Translations under genes and position numbers: made by a program
Notes under the pieces: generated by a model
Told to the model about the DNA's origin: nothing
The model's database searches: none
Seen by the model: the letters and a program-made list of their open reading frames with translations, nothing else
Source of the DNA: an uncultured Prevotella sp.
GTDB lineage: Bacteria; Bacteroidota; Bacteroidia; Bacteroidales; Bacteroidaceae
DNA: 64,000 nucleotides
Direction of reading: 5' to 3'
Assembly (NCBI GenBank): GCA_905234845.1
Contig: CAJOIW010000007.1
Location: 23,445 to 87,444, forward strand
In this document: piece by piece, positions 46,162 through 54,467 of the stretch
Layout: the number at the start of each line of letters is the position of its first letter
Numbering within the stretch: the stretch's first letter is position 1

Positions 46162-47742
46162 ATGAAAGAAGTATTTGTATTGGAACTACCTTTGCAAGTT
46201 GAGAAATATCAAGCCGATATTCTTGACAAGCGCTATGAGCAACTTCGCCAGTTGTATAACTACGTGCAGGGTAAGTTGCTCAGACAATACAAATATTTCG
46301 AGCAAATGAAGGAGTTTCAGAATTGCAAAACCCTCAGAGATAAAAAAGATTTCTTCAGAAATCATCCTTTCCATATTAATGGAATTTTAGGCCAAGACAA
46401 GGAATTGCTAAACATTACATTCGATGAATATGGCATTCAAGGTTTCATCGAAAAACTGGTTCAGAAATCTGCTGGTTCGGATGTAACCTATGCCGACCTC
46501 GGCTTGAATACTTACATTTTTGATTATTTGTCTTCCGGCGTTTGGGCGGCATGGGAGAAAAAACTGTATAACTTTCGTACCAAGCGAATCTCATTCAAGA
46601 GGCATGGCGAACTCGACTCTTTCTCGAGTAGGAGAAAGGTTGCACGTGGAAAGATTTATTTCTCTGGTATGGAGTTGCATCTGGAGAGGATGGAACTTGC
46701 TATCAAGTTGAATGGCAAGGTGGGTAAAAACGCAAAATTCATTACTTTACCTATTTTGCATAACCCAAAACATGCCGACTATGAGATGATGGCTCTGAAA
46801 GATGGTCTTGATGGCGTGAAAGTGCTCAAGGTTGTCCGCCGTTTGGTGAGGGGACGTTACAAGTATTATCTGCAAATAAGTATTGAAGGCGAGAAACCGC
46901 AAAAAGGCAGAGCACTGGGCAAGGGTAATGTGGGTATTGATTTGGGGCCAACCACTATTGCTATTTCCGGAGATAACATTGTCAGCATCGATAAGTTGGC
47001 TTCAAAATGCGACAACATAGAAAAGGAAATCGCTAAGTTGAACAGGAAGATAGACCGTAGCCGACGAGCCAACAATCCGGAAAACTTCAATGAGGACGGA
47101 ACCATAAAACGGGGCATTCGACTCGTATGGAATGACTCCAATCGCTATCGGGCGCTTTTGAAGGAAAAGGCAGAGTTACAGCGCAAACAGGCTGCCATCA
47201 GAAAACAGCAACACATTGACCGAGCCAACTCTTTGTTGAAAGAGGGTGAAACGTTTATCGTAGAGAACAATAAAATAAGCAGTTGGACGGCAAGGGCAAA
47301 AGAAACCAAAGTGAATGAGAAAACTGGCAAAATTCAGAAGAATAAACGCTTTGGTAAATCGGTTGCCAATCATGCGCCTGCCATGTTTGTGACAATCTTG
47401 GAGAATAAAGTAAAATCATTAGGCGGTAAAGTCGTGAAAGTTGAAACTCAGAACGCGGCAAGCCAATATGATTTTACTAATGACACATTCACGAAACATG
47501 AGCTTAAGGAGCGTAGCATAACATTATCAAATGGCGATGTTCATCAACGCGACATGTTGGCAGCCTTCAATCTGCAACATCTGAAATATGATGAGGATGA
47601 TTTGAAACAATATGACCGCGATGCAATGAAACGTGACTATGAGCGTTTCTGCCAGTTAGAGCGGGAAGAGATAGAACGCTACAAGAGCAAAGAAAAACAA
47701 GATGACCACTCAACCATTGCCGCATCGGAAATGATGCTTTGA
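46162..47742 (+). CDS. Compact TnpB/Cas12-like RuvC nuclease, CRISPR-associated
   Basis: A 526-aa protein of the TnpB/Cas12 lineage. The N-terminal half (about 1-250) is the helical and WED-like part, with YYLQISIEG leading into RuvC. The split RuvC carries D260 (GIDLG, 258-262), E368 (FIVENN, 365-370) and D464 (QRDMLAAFN, 462-470), so the catalytic triad is complete. A coiled bridge spans about 275-350. The target-nucleic-acid-binding insert before D464 (ASQYDFTNDTFTKHELKERS) has lost all zinc-ribbon cysteines; the protein has only three Cys. It follows the array directly, with no tnpA, cas1, cas2 or transposon ends. It is best viewed as a TnpB-derived type V effector (V-U or TranC-like). 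The subtype is unassigned. Confidence 0.88.
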   Translation: MKEVFVLELPLQVEKYQADILDKRYEQLRQLYNYVQGKLLRQYKYFEQMKEFQNCKTLRDKKDFFRNHPFHINGILGQDKELLNITFDEYGIQGFIEKLVQKSAGSDVTYADLGLNTYIFDYLSSGVWAAWEKKLYNFRTKRISFKRHGELDSFSSRRKVARGKIYFSGMELHLERMELAIKLNGKVGKNAKFITLPILHNPKHADYEMMALKDGLDGVKVLKVVRRLVRGRYKYYLQISIEGEKPQKGRALGKGNVGIDLGPTTIAISGDNIVSIDKLASKCDNIEKEIAKLNRKIDRSRRANNPENFNEDGTIKRGIRLVWNDSNRYRALLKEKAELQRKQAAIRKQQHIDRANSLLKEGETFIVENNKISSWTARAKETKVNEKTGKIQKNKRFGKSVANHAPAMFVTILENKVKSLGGKVVKVETQNAASQYDFTNDTFTKHELKERSITLSNGDVHQRDMLAAFNLQHLKYDEDDLKQYDRDAMKRDYERFCQLEREEIERYKSKEKQDDHSTIAASEMML

Positions 47743-47766
47743 CGGTAGGCTGATAGTTGGCTACCT

Positions 47767-47803
47767 AAAAGACGGTCTTTCGGATTACGAAAGACCGTCT
47801 TTT
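47767..47803. terminator. Terminator of the TnpB-like gene
   Basis: A perfect 16-bp inverted repeat, AAAAGACGGTCTTTCG and its complement, with a GATTA loop, starts 24 bp after the stop codon. It is made of two 22-bp-period AAAGACnGTCTTT units facing each other. Confidence 0.8.
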
Positions 47804-47904
47804 GGGAGAAATTCCCTAGGGAATTATATGCGAAATGCCGTCTTTCGGAATAAATTCTCTAGGGAATTTTTCGGGAAAGATTGTCTTTGGGGACAAAATT
47901 CTCG
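47768..47904. repeat. Alternating AAAGACnGTCTTT and AATTCYCTAGGGAATT array
   Basis: Cores start at 47768, 47790, 47833 and 47876 (AAA-N7-TTT type). They are interleaved with CTAG-centred palindromes at 47809 (AATTCCCTAGGGAATT) and 47852 and a partial one at about 47896. Spacing alternates 19 and 24 bp (43 bp per pair). It fills the gap between the nuclease and luxS. Confidence 0.65.
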
Positions 47905-47948
47905 TGAACATCAGTAAAGAAATCCTGTTTTATATAAGGCAATCCCAG

Positions 47949-48443
47949 CTATGCGTCGGCAAATGTGCGGCCATCGCTGAGTGTGATTTGGAGCTTGGTG
48001 TATTCGTAGTGGAAATGGTTCTTCAGACGGTCTAAGTAGCGGCGGCACTCCCAAAGGCACATGGGGAGGTCGTGGAGCAGGCAGTTGCCACAGGTCTCTG
48101 GTGTGGTGGCGGGAACCTCTGTCTGCGTAAGTATCCACTCCAGACACTCTATGGTGAGCCGGCGCATGTCCTCGACGGTGTAGGAGCCTGTCATGATGAT
48201 ATACATGCCCGTAAGACATCCCATCGGACCTACATAGACCACATCGTCCTTGACCGTAGAGTTACGGAACCATGTTGCCATGAGGTGTTCCATGCTGTGA
48301 ATGGCGGCGGGGGCTACCGCCGGCTCTTTGTTGGGCTCGGTGATGCGCAGGTCGAACGTTGTGAAGCCCTTGTCTTCGCGCGACACATAGATGCCTGGCT
48401 TCAGGTGTGTGTGGTCGATTGTAAAACTTTGTATGACTTCCAT
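47949..48443 (-). CDS. luxS: S-ribosylhomocysteine lyase
   Basis: A 164-aa metalloenzyme of the activated methyl cycle, releasing homocysteine and the AI-2 precursor DPD. The metal site is intact: HSMEHL (HxxEH) and CGNCLLHD with the third ligand Cys. The N-terminus has the catalytic-pocket pattern SFTIDHTHLKPGIY and FDLRITEPNKEP. GCLTGMYII carries the catalytic Cys region. The length is standard. It follows the S9 peptidase gene by 31 bp on the same strand, separated by an 8-bp repeat. Confidence 0.95.
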   Translation of the reverse strand: MEVIQSFTIDHTHLKPGIYVSREDKGFTTFDLRITEPNKEPAVAPAAIHSMEHLMATWFRNSTVKDDVVYVGPMGCLTGMYIIMTGSYTVEDMRRLTIECLEWILTQTEVPATTPETCGNCLLHDLPMCLWECRRYLDRLKNHFHYEYTKLQITLSDGRTFADA

Positions 48444-48451
48444 AATTATTT

Positions 48452-48487
48452 TAAGGAGTTTAGGAGTTCAGAAGTTAAGGAGTTAGC
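48452..48487. repeat. 8-bp AAGGAGTT repeats between luxS and the S9 peptidase
   Basis: AAGGAGTT, TAGGAGTT, CAGAAGTT and AAGGAGTT are contiguous and run into the last codons of the upstream gene, giving it the C-terminus LTP. The same unit ends purC at about 51496-51530. Confidence 0.7.
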
Positions 48488-50652
48488 CAGCGGTCGAGCC
48501 ATCCGAAGAAGGTGCGTTGCCAGAGGATGCCGTTTTGGGGTTTGAGCACCCAGTGGTTCTCGTCGGGGAAGATGAGCAACTCGGCGGGTATGCCACGGAG
48601 TCGGGCAGCATTGAACGCGCCAAAGCCTTGGTTGGCATTGATGCGATAGTCTTTCTCGCCATGGATGCAGAGGATGGGAGTGTCCCACTTGTCGACGAAA
48701 CGGTGAGGGGAGTTCTCATAGGTCTTGCGGGCGCGCTCGGTCTGATTTTTGTTCCAATACGCATCGTCGTACTCCCAGTTGGAGAACCATACTTCTTCGG
48801 TATCGGTATACATCGATTCGAGGTTGAAAGCACCGTCGTGTGCGATGAAGCATTTGAAGCGACCCTCATGGTGGCCGGCAAGGAAATAGACAGAGAATCC
48901 TCCGAACGATGCCCCTACGGCTCCCATACGGTCGCGGTCGACATAGGGGAGGTTCTGGGCGGCATCGTCGATGGCCGTGAGATAGTCGCTCATGCACTGG
49001 CCGGTCCAGTCACCGGAGATTTCCTCACACCACTCGCTGCCGAAACCCGGGAGTCCATGACGGTTGGGCGCGATGACAACATAGCCCTGTGAGGCCATGA
49101 TCATGAAGTTCCATCGGTAGCTCCAGAACTGACTGACGGGGCTTTGTGGGCCTCCCTCGCAGAAGAGCAGGGTGGGGTATTTCTTGCTGGCATCGAAGTG
49201 CGGGGGCAGGATGACCCAGTAGAGCATCTGCTGGCCATCGGTGGTGGTTACCCATCGTTGCTGGATGGTGGGCTTGGCGAGCGCAGAGAAGATGTGCTCG
49301 TTCTCGCGTGTGATTTGCTCTATTTTGGTTTTCTTAGGGTCTTTGCCAGGGGTGATGAGGTAGAGGTCGGCGGCCTCGACGTGGCTATGGCGCTCGGCTA
49401 TGATTTGACGGCCATTGCCTAGCATCTGTAATGAGCCGAAGTCGGCCCAGTTGTCGGTGAGTTGCCGTACCTCGCCTCGGAGGTTGGTGGAGTAAAGGTT
49501 CTCGGTGGCGTGCCATACGCCGATGAAGTAGAGGGGTGCGTCTTTGGTGTCGCTCCAGCAGAAGTCATCGACGTTGGAGTCGAAGGACTCGGTGACATAG
49601 GTTTTCTTGCCTGTGGCAAGCTCATAGACGCAAAGCCGCTGGCGGTCGCTCTCATAGCCGTTGCGAGCCATGGAGATCCATGCCACGTATTTCCCGTCGG
49701 GCGAGAATTGTGGGTTCTGGTCGTAGCCTACGTTGAGGTCGCCCTGCTGATGGTTAACGGACTGATGGGCCATGGTCTTGGTGGGGTCGATGTCGGGCTC
49801 GACATAGCCCTCTGGCTTGCAGAGGTTGCGTGTCTGGCGCGTGGCAAGGTCGTAGAGGTAGATGTCGGAGTCGGTGGAGATGGCGTAGGCCACACCTTCT
49901 TTCTTGCGGCAGGTGTAGGCGATGGTCTTTGAGTCGGTGCTCCAGTCGAGTTGCTCTATGCCACCGAAGGGTGCGAGCGGACACTCGTAGGGCTCACCAG
50001 CGAGAATATCTGTACCTGCATCAACGGTGCCGTCATTGGCAATGCTGGCTACGAAGGGGTGGGCGATGCTCTCCACGTAGTGGTCCCAATGACGGTAGTT
50101 GAGATCGGTGATGCGTCGGCCCGTGGCCTTGGGCAGGTCGGAGGGGTTCTCTTGTATGCTTCCGTGATAGGGGAACGATTTAATGAGGATGACGTGCTTT
50201 TGGTCGGGTGAGAACTTAAAAGCCTCTATCTCGGTTTCGTCGTTGGTGAGTTGCCGTCGGTCAGTGCCATCGGTGTTCATCGACCACACTTGTCCGTCGG
50301 TAAGGTAGGCAATGCGTCGTCCACCGTCAATCCATGCTGGGTCGGTCTCGTTCTTGGCCGTAGTGGTGAGTTGTCGGCGGTCGGTGCCGTCGGCGTTCAT
50401 GATGAAGAGCATGTGGTGGCTCTTGTTCTGTTTTACACTATAGTAGCCTACCTGAAAGACAATTTGCTGTCCGTCGGGTGATGGGGCATAGCTACTGATG
50501 CGCCCCATTGCCCAAAGTGCCTCGGGAGTCATTAGGTCGCTTGTGAGTTTGATGTTCTGTTTTCCTATCATGTCTTGCGCTCCTATTGGGTTAATGAAAA
50601 ACGAAAAATGAAGAGCGATGATTGCACATAGTGCGGTGAGGATTTGCTTCAT
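48475..50652 (-). CDS. Prolyl oligopeptidase family (S9C-like) exported peptidase
   Basis: A 725-aa exported serine peptidase (signal peptide MKQILTALCAIIALHFSFFINPIGAQ). A TolB/WD40-like propeller covers about 40-440 (QLTNDETEIEAFKFSPDQKHV; FSPDGKYVAWISMARNG). The alpha/beta-hydrolase domain has LLFCEGGPQSPVSQFWSYRWN, the nucleophile elbow GAVGASFGGFS, Asp in CIHGEKDYRI and His in PDENHWV. It resembles the Bacteroidales acyl-peptidyl or dipeptidyl peptidases (DPP5-like group); the exact specificity is not readable. It is the second S9 peptidase in the window. Its last codons come from a repeat. Confidence 0.9.
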   Translation of the reverse strand: MKQILTALCAIIALHFSFFINPIGAQDMIGKQNIKLTSDLMTPEALWAMGRISSYAPSPDGQQIVFQVGYYSVKQNKSHHMLFIMNADGTDRRQLTTTAKNETDPAWIDGGRRIAYLTDGQVWSMNTDGTDRRQLTNDETEIEAFKFSPDQKHVILIKSFPYHGSIQENPSDLPKATGRRITDLNYRHWDHYVESIAHPFVASIANDGTVDAGTDILAGEPYECPLAPFGGIEQLDWSTDSKTIAYTCRKKEGVAYAISTDSDIYLYDLATRQTRNLCKPEGYVEPDIDPTKTMAHQSVNHQQGDLNVGYDQNPQFSPDGKYVAWISMARNGYESDRQRLCVYELATGKKTYVTESFDSNVDDFCWSDTKDAPLYFIGVWHATENLYSTNLRGEVRQLTDNWADFGSLQMLGNGRQIIAERHSHVEAADLYLITPGKDPKKTKIEQITRENEHIFSALAKPTIQQRWVTTTDGQQMLYWVILPPHFDASKKYPTLLFCEGGPQSPVSQFWSYRWNFMIMASQGYVVIAPNRHGLPGFGSEWCEEISGDWTGQCMSDYLTAIDDAAQNLPYVDRDRMGAVGASFGGFSVYFLAGHHEGRFKCFIAHDGAFNLESMYTDTEEVWFSNWEYDDAYWNKNQTERARKTYENSPHRFVDKWDTPILCIHGEKDYRINANQGFGAFNAARLRGIPAELLIFPDENHWVLKPQNGILWQRTFFGWLDRWLTP

Positions 50653-50738
50653 GGTTTATTAAAATGTTTGTAGTTGAATTTTATTCGACCTTTTTTGCCA
50701 TGGCAGAATCAAAGCAAGCTTTGTTCTGCTCATCTGGC

Positions 50739-51491
50739 TTAATCAAAACGTTCAAAATGTGGAATGGGTTTCAGTTTGAAGAGATTTTTCTTGTGCTTGT
50801 CATCGATGAGGGCTTTTGTCTTGGGGTCGTCACATTCGCCAGTGCGGATATAGCGGTCGAGAACAGCATAGGTAAATCCAAGGTTGTCTTCATCGGTCTT
50901 CCCGCATAGTCCGTCGGAAGGTGTTTTTTCGACTAAGTCGGTGGGTAGGCCCAAGGCTTTGCCGACGGCTACCACCTCGTTTACGGTCAGGCCGCCAAGG
51001 GGGGAAAAGTCGCCTGCGGCATCTCCATAGCGTGTGGAGTAACCTACCCAGTCCTCGGAAAGGTTGCAGGTGTTGGCCACCCGTCCGTTCATTGATTGTG
51101 AGATAGCGTAGAGCGTGGTCATGCGCACACGTGGTGGGAGATTGATGATGGTCTGGGCTGACATCTCGCTTTCGAGTGTAGCCAGTTGCTCGCTGACCAT
51201 GGCCGTGAGTGTCTGGCACGTATCGCCGATATTTGCATTGCAATGGCGTATGCCTAAATGCTCTATCAGTCTTATGCTATCGGCAATGTCTTTCTGCTCA
51301 CCGTTGGGCATGGTGACACCAATCACCCTATCTTTGCCCAAAGCCTCGGCACAAAGGGCCGCGACGACACTACTATCCTTGCCGCCTGAGATGCCAACCA
51401 CGGCATTGCAACCTTTTCCGTTTTCCTCAAACCAGTCGCGAATCCACCGCACTACTTGGTCTTTCACTTCTTTTGCATTGAATTCTGACAT
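50739..51491 (-). CDS. nadE: NAD synthase, ammonia-dependent
   Basis: A 250-aa PP-loop enzyme that amidates deamido-NAD. The pyrophosphate motif is VVGISGGKDSSVVAAL (SGGxDS), followed by GVTMPNGEQKDIADS. NTCNLSEDWVGYSTRYGDAAGDFSPLGGLTVNEV is the NaAD/ATP-binding block. KTPSDGLCGKTDEDNLGFTYAVLD and KPIPHFERFD are the typical ending. There is no N-terminal nitrilase domain, so ammonia must be supplied. It starts 4 bp after purC ends. Confidence 0.94.
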   Translation of the reverse strand: MSEFNAKEVKDQVVRWIRDWFEENGKGCNAVVGISGGKDSSVVAALCAEALGKDRVIGVTMPNGEQKDIADSIRLIEHLGIRHCNANIGDTCQTLTAMVSEQLATLESEMSAQTIINLPPRVRMTTLYAISQSMNGRVANTCNLSEDWVGYSTRYGDAAGDFSPLGGLTVNEVVAVGKALGLPTDLVEKTPSDGLCGKTDEDNLGFTYAVLDRYIRTGECDDPKTKALIDDKHKKNLFKLKPIPHFERFD

Positions 51492-51495
51492 AATA

Positions 51496-52458
51496 TTAGG
51501 GAGTTAAAGGAGTTAAGGAGTTCAAGTATTCTCTGCAATTACGCTCGATGCGCGCAGCAAGGTCTTCGTCTTGGGCTGTGCGGACGAAAGGTTTTCCTGT
51601 GATGTGCTCATAAAGTTCTATGTAACGTTCGCTTACCTGAAGGGCGTACTCGTCGGTTATCTCGGGCATTACTTGTCCGGGTTGGTTCATGAAGCCTCTG
51701 TCGATGAGCCATTGGCGCACAAACTCTTTCGATAATTGCCGTTGTGGCTCGCCTTTCATGAGTTTCTCCTCGTAACCGTCGGCATAGAAATAGCGTGAGG
51801 AGTCGGGTGTATGAATCTCATCGATGAGATAGACTTTTCCGTCGCGCTTGCCGAACTCATATTTCGTGTCGACGAGGATGAGCCCGCGCTCGGCGGCTAT
51901 CTCCTGTCCCCGACGGAAGATACGTCGTGTATAGTCCTCCATTACGGCATAGTCCTCCTCGCTGACAATTCCCTGGCGGATGATCTCCTCGCGCGATATA
52001 TCCAGATCGTGGCCCTCATCGGCTTTTGTCGTCGGAGTGATGATGGGTTCGGGGAAACGCTCGTTTTCCTTCATTCCGTCGGGCAGAGGCACGCCACACA
52101 GCTCGCGCTTGCCTGCCTTGTATGCCCGCCATGCCGAACCAGTGAGGATGGAGCGGATAATCATCTCCACACGGAAACCCTCGCATTTCAGGCCGATGGT
52201 AACCATCGGGTCGGGTGTTGCCAGTTTCCAGTTGGGGCAGATGTCGGTGGTGCGGTCAAGGAAGTCGGCGGCTATCTGGTTGAGCACCTGTCCCTTGTAG
52301 GGGATTCCCTTCGGCAATACCACGTCGAAAGCCGAGATGCGGTCGGTGGCAATCATGACGATGAGGTCATTGTTGATGTCGTAAACGTCGCGGACCTTGC
52401 CGTGATATACACTCTTTTGTCCGTCGAAATGGAAGTCAGTTGTTGTCAGTGTTTTCAT
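51496..52458 (-). CDS. purC: Phosphoribosylaminoimidazole-succinocarboxamide synthase
   Basis: A 320-aa SAICAR synthetase of purine biosynthesis. [30 protein letters not shown] is the ATP-binding start. It is followed by [33 protein letters not shown] and [30 protein letters not shown]. The C-terminal [11 protein letters not shown] is encoded by CTTAACTCC-type repeats and probably extends the natural end. It lies between phoH and nadE on the same strand. Confidence 0.95.
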   Translation of the reverse strand: MKTLTTTDFHFDGQKSVYHGKVRDVYDINNDLIVMIATDRISAFDVVLPKGIPYKGQVLNQIAADFLDRTTDICPNWKLATPDPMVTIGLKCEGFRVEMIIRSILTGSAWRAYKAGKRELCGVPLPDGMKENERFPEPIITPTTKADEGHDLDISREEIIRQGIVSEEDYAVMEDYTRRIFRRGQEIAAERGLILVDTKYEFGKRDGKVYLIDEIHTPDSSRYFYADGYEEKLMKGEPQRQLSKEFVRQWLIDRGFMNQPGQVMPEITDEYALQVSERYIELYEHITGKPFVRTAQDEDLAARIERNCREYLNSLTPLTP

Positions 52459-52548
52459 AATTATTTATTCTTCATATCTAACACGAATTTCTATGAATTA
52501 ACCCTGAATTATAATTGATGATAATTTATGTGTTTATATTTTCACTTT

Positions 52549-53505
52549 TCATTTTTCATTCGAGGCCGTGCTCGCGTCATGTTGCTCGTATGCGTTGACG
52601 ATGCGGGTGACAAGTCGGTGGCGCACAATGTCTTTCTTCGTGAGTTCCACAATGCCGATGCCCTCCACATCTTTTAATATATGTAAGGCCTCGATGAGCC
52701 CGCTCTTTTGTGTCTTCGGAAGGTCGATCTGTGAGGTGTCGCCCGTAATAATCATCTTCGTGTTCCATCCCATGCGTGTGAGGAACATGCGTATCTGGGC
52801 AGGGGTGGTGTTTTGTGCCTCGTCGAGTATGACTACGGCATCAGACAGTGTTCTTCCGCGCATGAAGGCGAGCGGAGCAATCTGAATGACGTGCTTCTCC
52901 ATCATGTCTTGCAGGCGTGCTTGAGGCAGCATATCCTCGAGAGCGTCGTAGAGAGGTTGCAGGTAAGGGTCAATCTTGTCCTTCATGTCACCGGGCAGGA
53001 AGCCGAGTTTCTCACCGGCCTCTACAGCGGGTCGTGAGAGAATGATACGCTTGGCGGCTTTCTCTTTCAATGCCCTTACGGCAAGGGTAATCGACAGGTA
53101 TGTCTTACCCGTACCGGCAGGACCTATGGCAAATAGCATGTCGTTGTGTTCGAACTCGTCGATGAGCCGTTGCTGGTTCTCGGAGCGGCTCTTGATAGGC
53201 CGTCCCGAAACGCTATAGGCCACCACGCCTTTTACCGCGTCGGCTTTTGTTTTACCGCCATGGTAGAGGTCGATGATGTCTTCTACGTTGATGACGTTAT
53301 AGCGTAGCAGGTGGCGGCGAATGAGTTCTGCGTGTTCCTCAAAACGGCTCATTTCCTCTTCGTCACCCAAAAGTTTGATGACGTTGCCGCGAGCCACGAT
53401 GCGCAATTTCGGATAGAGAGACTTGAGCATCTGTAAATGCCCGTTATTGACCCCATGGAAAGCCATAGGGTCAATGTCTTCTAATACAATGTGTTTCTCT
53501 GTCAA
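52549..53505 (-). CDS. PhoH family ATPase
   Basis: A 318-aa protein with an N-terminal KH-like RNA-binding part (LRIVARGNVIKLLGDEEE, about 35-100) and a PhoH NTPase domain. Walker A is FAIGPAGTGKTYLS, and RPAVEAGEKLGFLPGDMKDKIDPYLQPLYDAL is the family core. Walker B is VVILDEAQNTTPAQIRMFLTRMG, then TGDTSQIDLP. It is likely an RNA-associated helicase or ATPase; the precise role in Bacteroidota is not established. A -7 element (complement of 53541-53548) lies upstream. First gene before purC and nadE, with a 90-bp gap to purC. Confidence 0.92.
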   Translation of the reverse strand: MTEKHIVLEDIDPMAFHGVNNGHLQMLKSLYPKLRIVARGNVIKLLGDEEEMSRFEEHAELIRRHLLRYNVINVEDIIDLYHGGKTKADAVKGVVAYSVSGRPIKSRSENQQRLIDEFEHNDMLFAIGPAGTGKTYLSITLAVRALKEKAAKRIILSRPAVEAGEKLGFLPGDMKDKIDPYLQPLYDALEDMLPQARLQDMMEKHVIQIAPLAFMRGRTLSDAVVILDEAQNTTPAQIRMFLTRMGWNTKMIITGDTSQIDLPKTQKSGLIEALHILKDVEGIGIVELTKKDIVRHRLVTRIVNAYEQHDASTASNEK

Positions 53506-53610
53506 TGTGATGCTCCTTTTTGTTATGCTAATTTCGTTTGCAAAATTACAAAATAATTTTTAATATACTTCATTCTATATTCATTATTTTTTGTAACTTT
53601 GCAGGCAATT

Positions 53611-54345
53611 ATGGGTGAGAAATTGAAGACACGTTATCTGCAAGGGTTTGGCCTTGTAGTGGTGATACTGGCTTTAGTGCGTGCCGTTTTCATTGATGGT
53701 CACGGCTCGGAGTCATCGGCAGGGATGACCGATAGTGTAGCTGTTTCTGACTCATTACCCTCTTACTCGGGGATTGCCCATCCCGTTAGGGGCGTGCGTA
53801 GCTATACAGAGGCGTTTCCCGACACCAACGATCTGCAGCTCTCTGCCGCTGTCCAGCATGGCATAAGACCTGCCATGAGTCGCCAAGAGGCCATGAAGCG
53901 CGATGGAGAGCGGTTGGTGTATATCGGTTTCAGCCCATTCTATCATGTCGATTCTCTGAAGCGTAGCATCCCATATCTGGTACCGAGAGCAGCATTATTG
54001 TTGCACGATATGGGGCGCGCTTTCTTCGATAGCCTTGAGGTGAAACATGTACCCTTGCACCGTCTTGTCGTGTCGAGCGTATTGCGTACTGGCGATGACG
54101 TGAACAAGCTTCGCGGGCATAACCGAAATGCCACGGAAAGGTCGTGTCATCTGTTTGGCACCACGTTCGATGTCAGCTACAACCGGTATAAGGCCGTCAA
54201 CGCTTGCGACACGTGTAGTGACCGTGCTCAGAGCGACACACTAAAGCGGGTGTTGTCGGAGGTGCTCAGGGACATGCGCGAGAATGGTCGTTGCTACGTC
54301 AAACACGAGCGTAAGCAGGGTTGTTTTCATATAACGGTAAGATAA
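53611..54345 (+). CDS. DUF5715 family protein, peptidase M15-like
   Basis: A 244-aa protein with one N-terminal transmembrane or signal segment (LQGFGLVVVILALVRAVF). The C-terminal half (about 130-240) resembles a D-Ala-D-Ala carboxypeptidase (VanY/M15) fold: RLVVSSVLRTGDDVNKLRGHN, then HLFGTTFDVSYNRY with the H-x6-D metal pattern, and a final His in GCFHITV. Peptidoglycan hydrolysis is therefore inferred. The start at 53611 (MGEKLKTRYL) is chosen because the -7 element TAACTTTG (53594-53601) overlaps the earlier ATG at 53599. Monocistronic, divergent from phoH. Confidence 0.78.
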   Translation: MGEKLKTRYLQGFGLVVVILALVRAVFIDGHGSESSAGMTDSVAVSDSLPSYSGIAHPVRGVRSYTEAFPDTNDLQLSAAVQHGIRPAMSRQEAMKRDGERLVYIGFSPFYHVDSLKRSIPYLVPRAALLLHDMGRAFFDSLEVKHVPLHRLVVSSVLRTGDDVNKLRGHNRNATERSCHLFGTTFDVSYNRYKAVNACDTCSDRAQSDTLKRVLSEVLRDMRENGRCYVKHERKQGCFHITVR

Positions 54346-54357
54346 TCTGACCAGAGT

Positions 54358-54458
54358 AACTCTATTGTTTTCGTCTGACAAACGCCACGTTTATCATGAA
54401 CAAACACCACGTTTATCATGAACAAACGCCGTGTTTGTGAGAGTAAAACAAACGGGGA
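54358..54458. repeat. 22-bp-period AAA-N7-TTT array after the DUF5715 gene
   Basis: Units at 54358 (AAC), 54380, 54402, 54424 and 54446 are exactly 22 bp apart. The two best are AAACGCCACGTTTATC and AAACACCACGTTTATC. The array fills the gap between two convergent genes. Confidence 0.8.
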
Positions 54459-54467
54459 CCGATTGCT

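Noticed and set aside
46162..47742. Ordinary IS200/IS605 tnpB insertion
   Set aside because: No tnpA, no subterminal palindromes and no target tetranucleotide context are visible. A guide-like RNA lies upstream with an array and not overlapping the 3' end.
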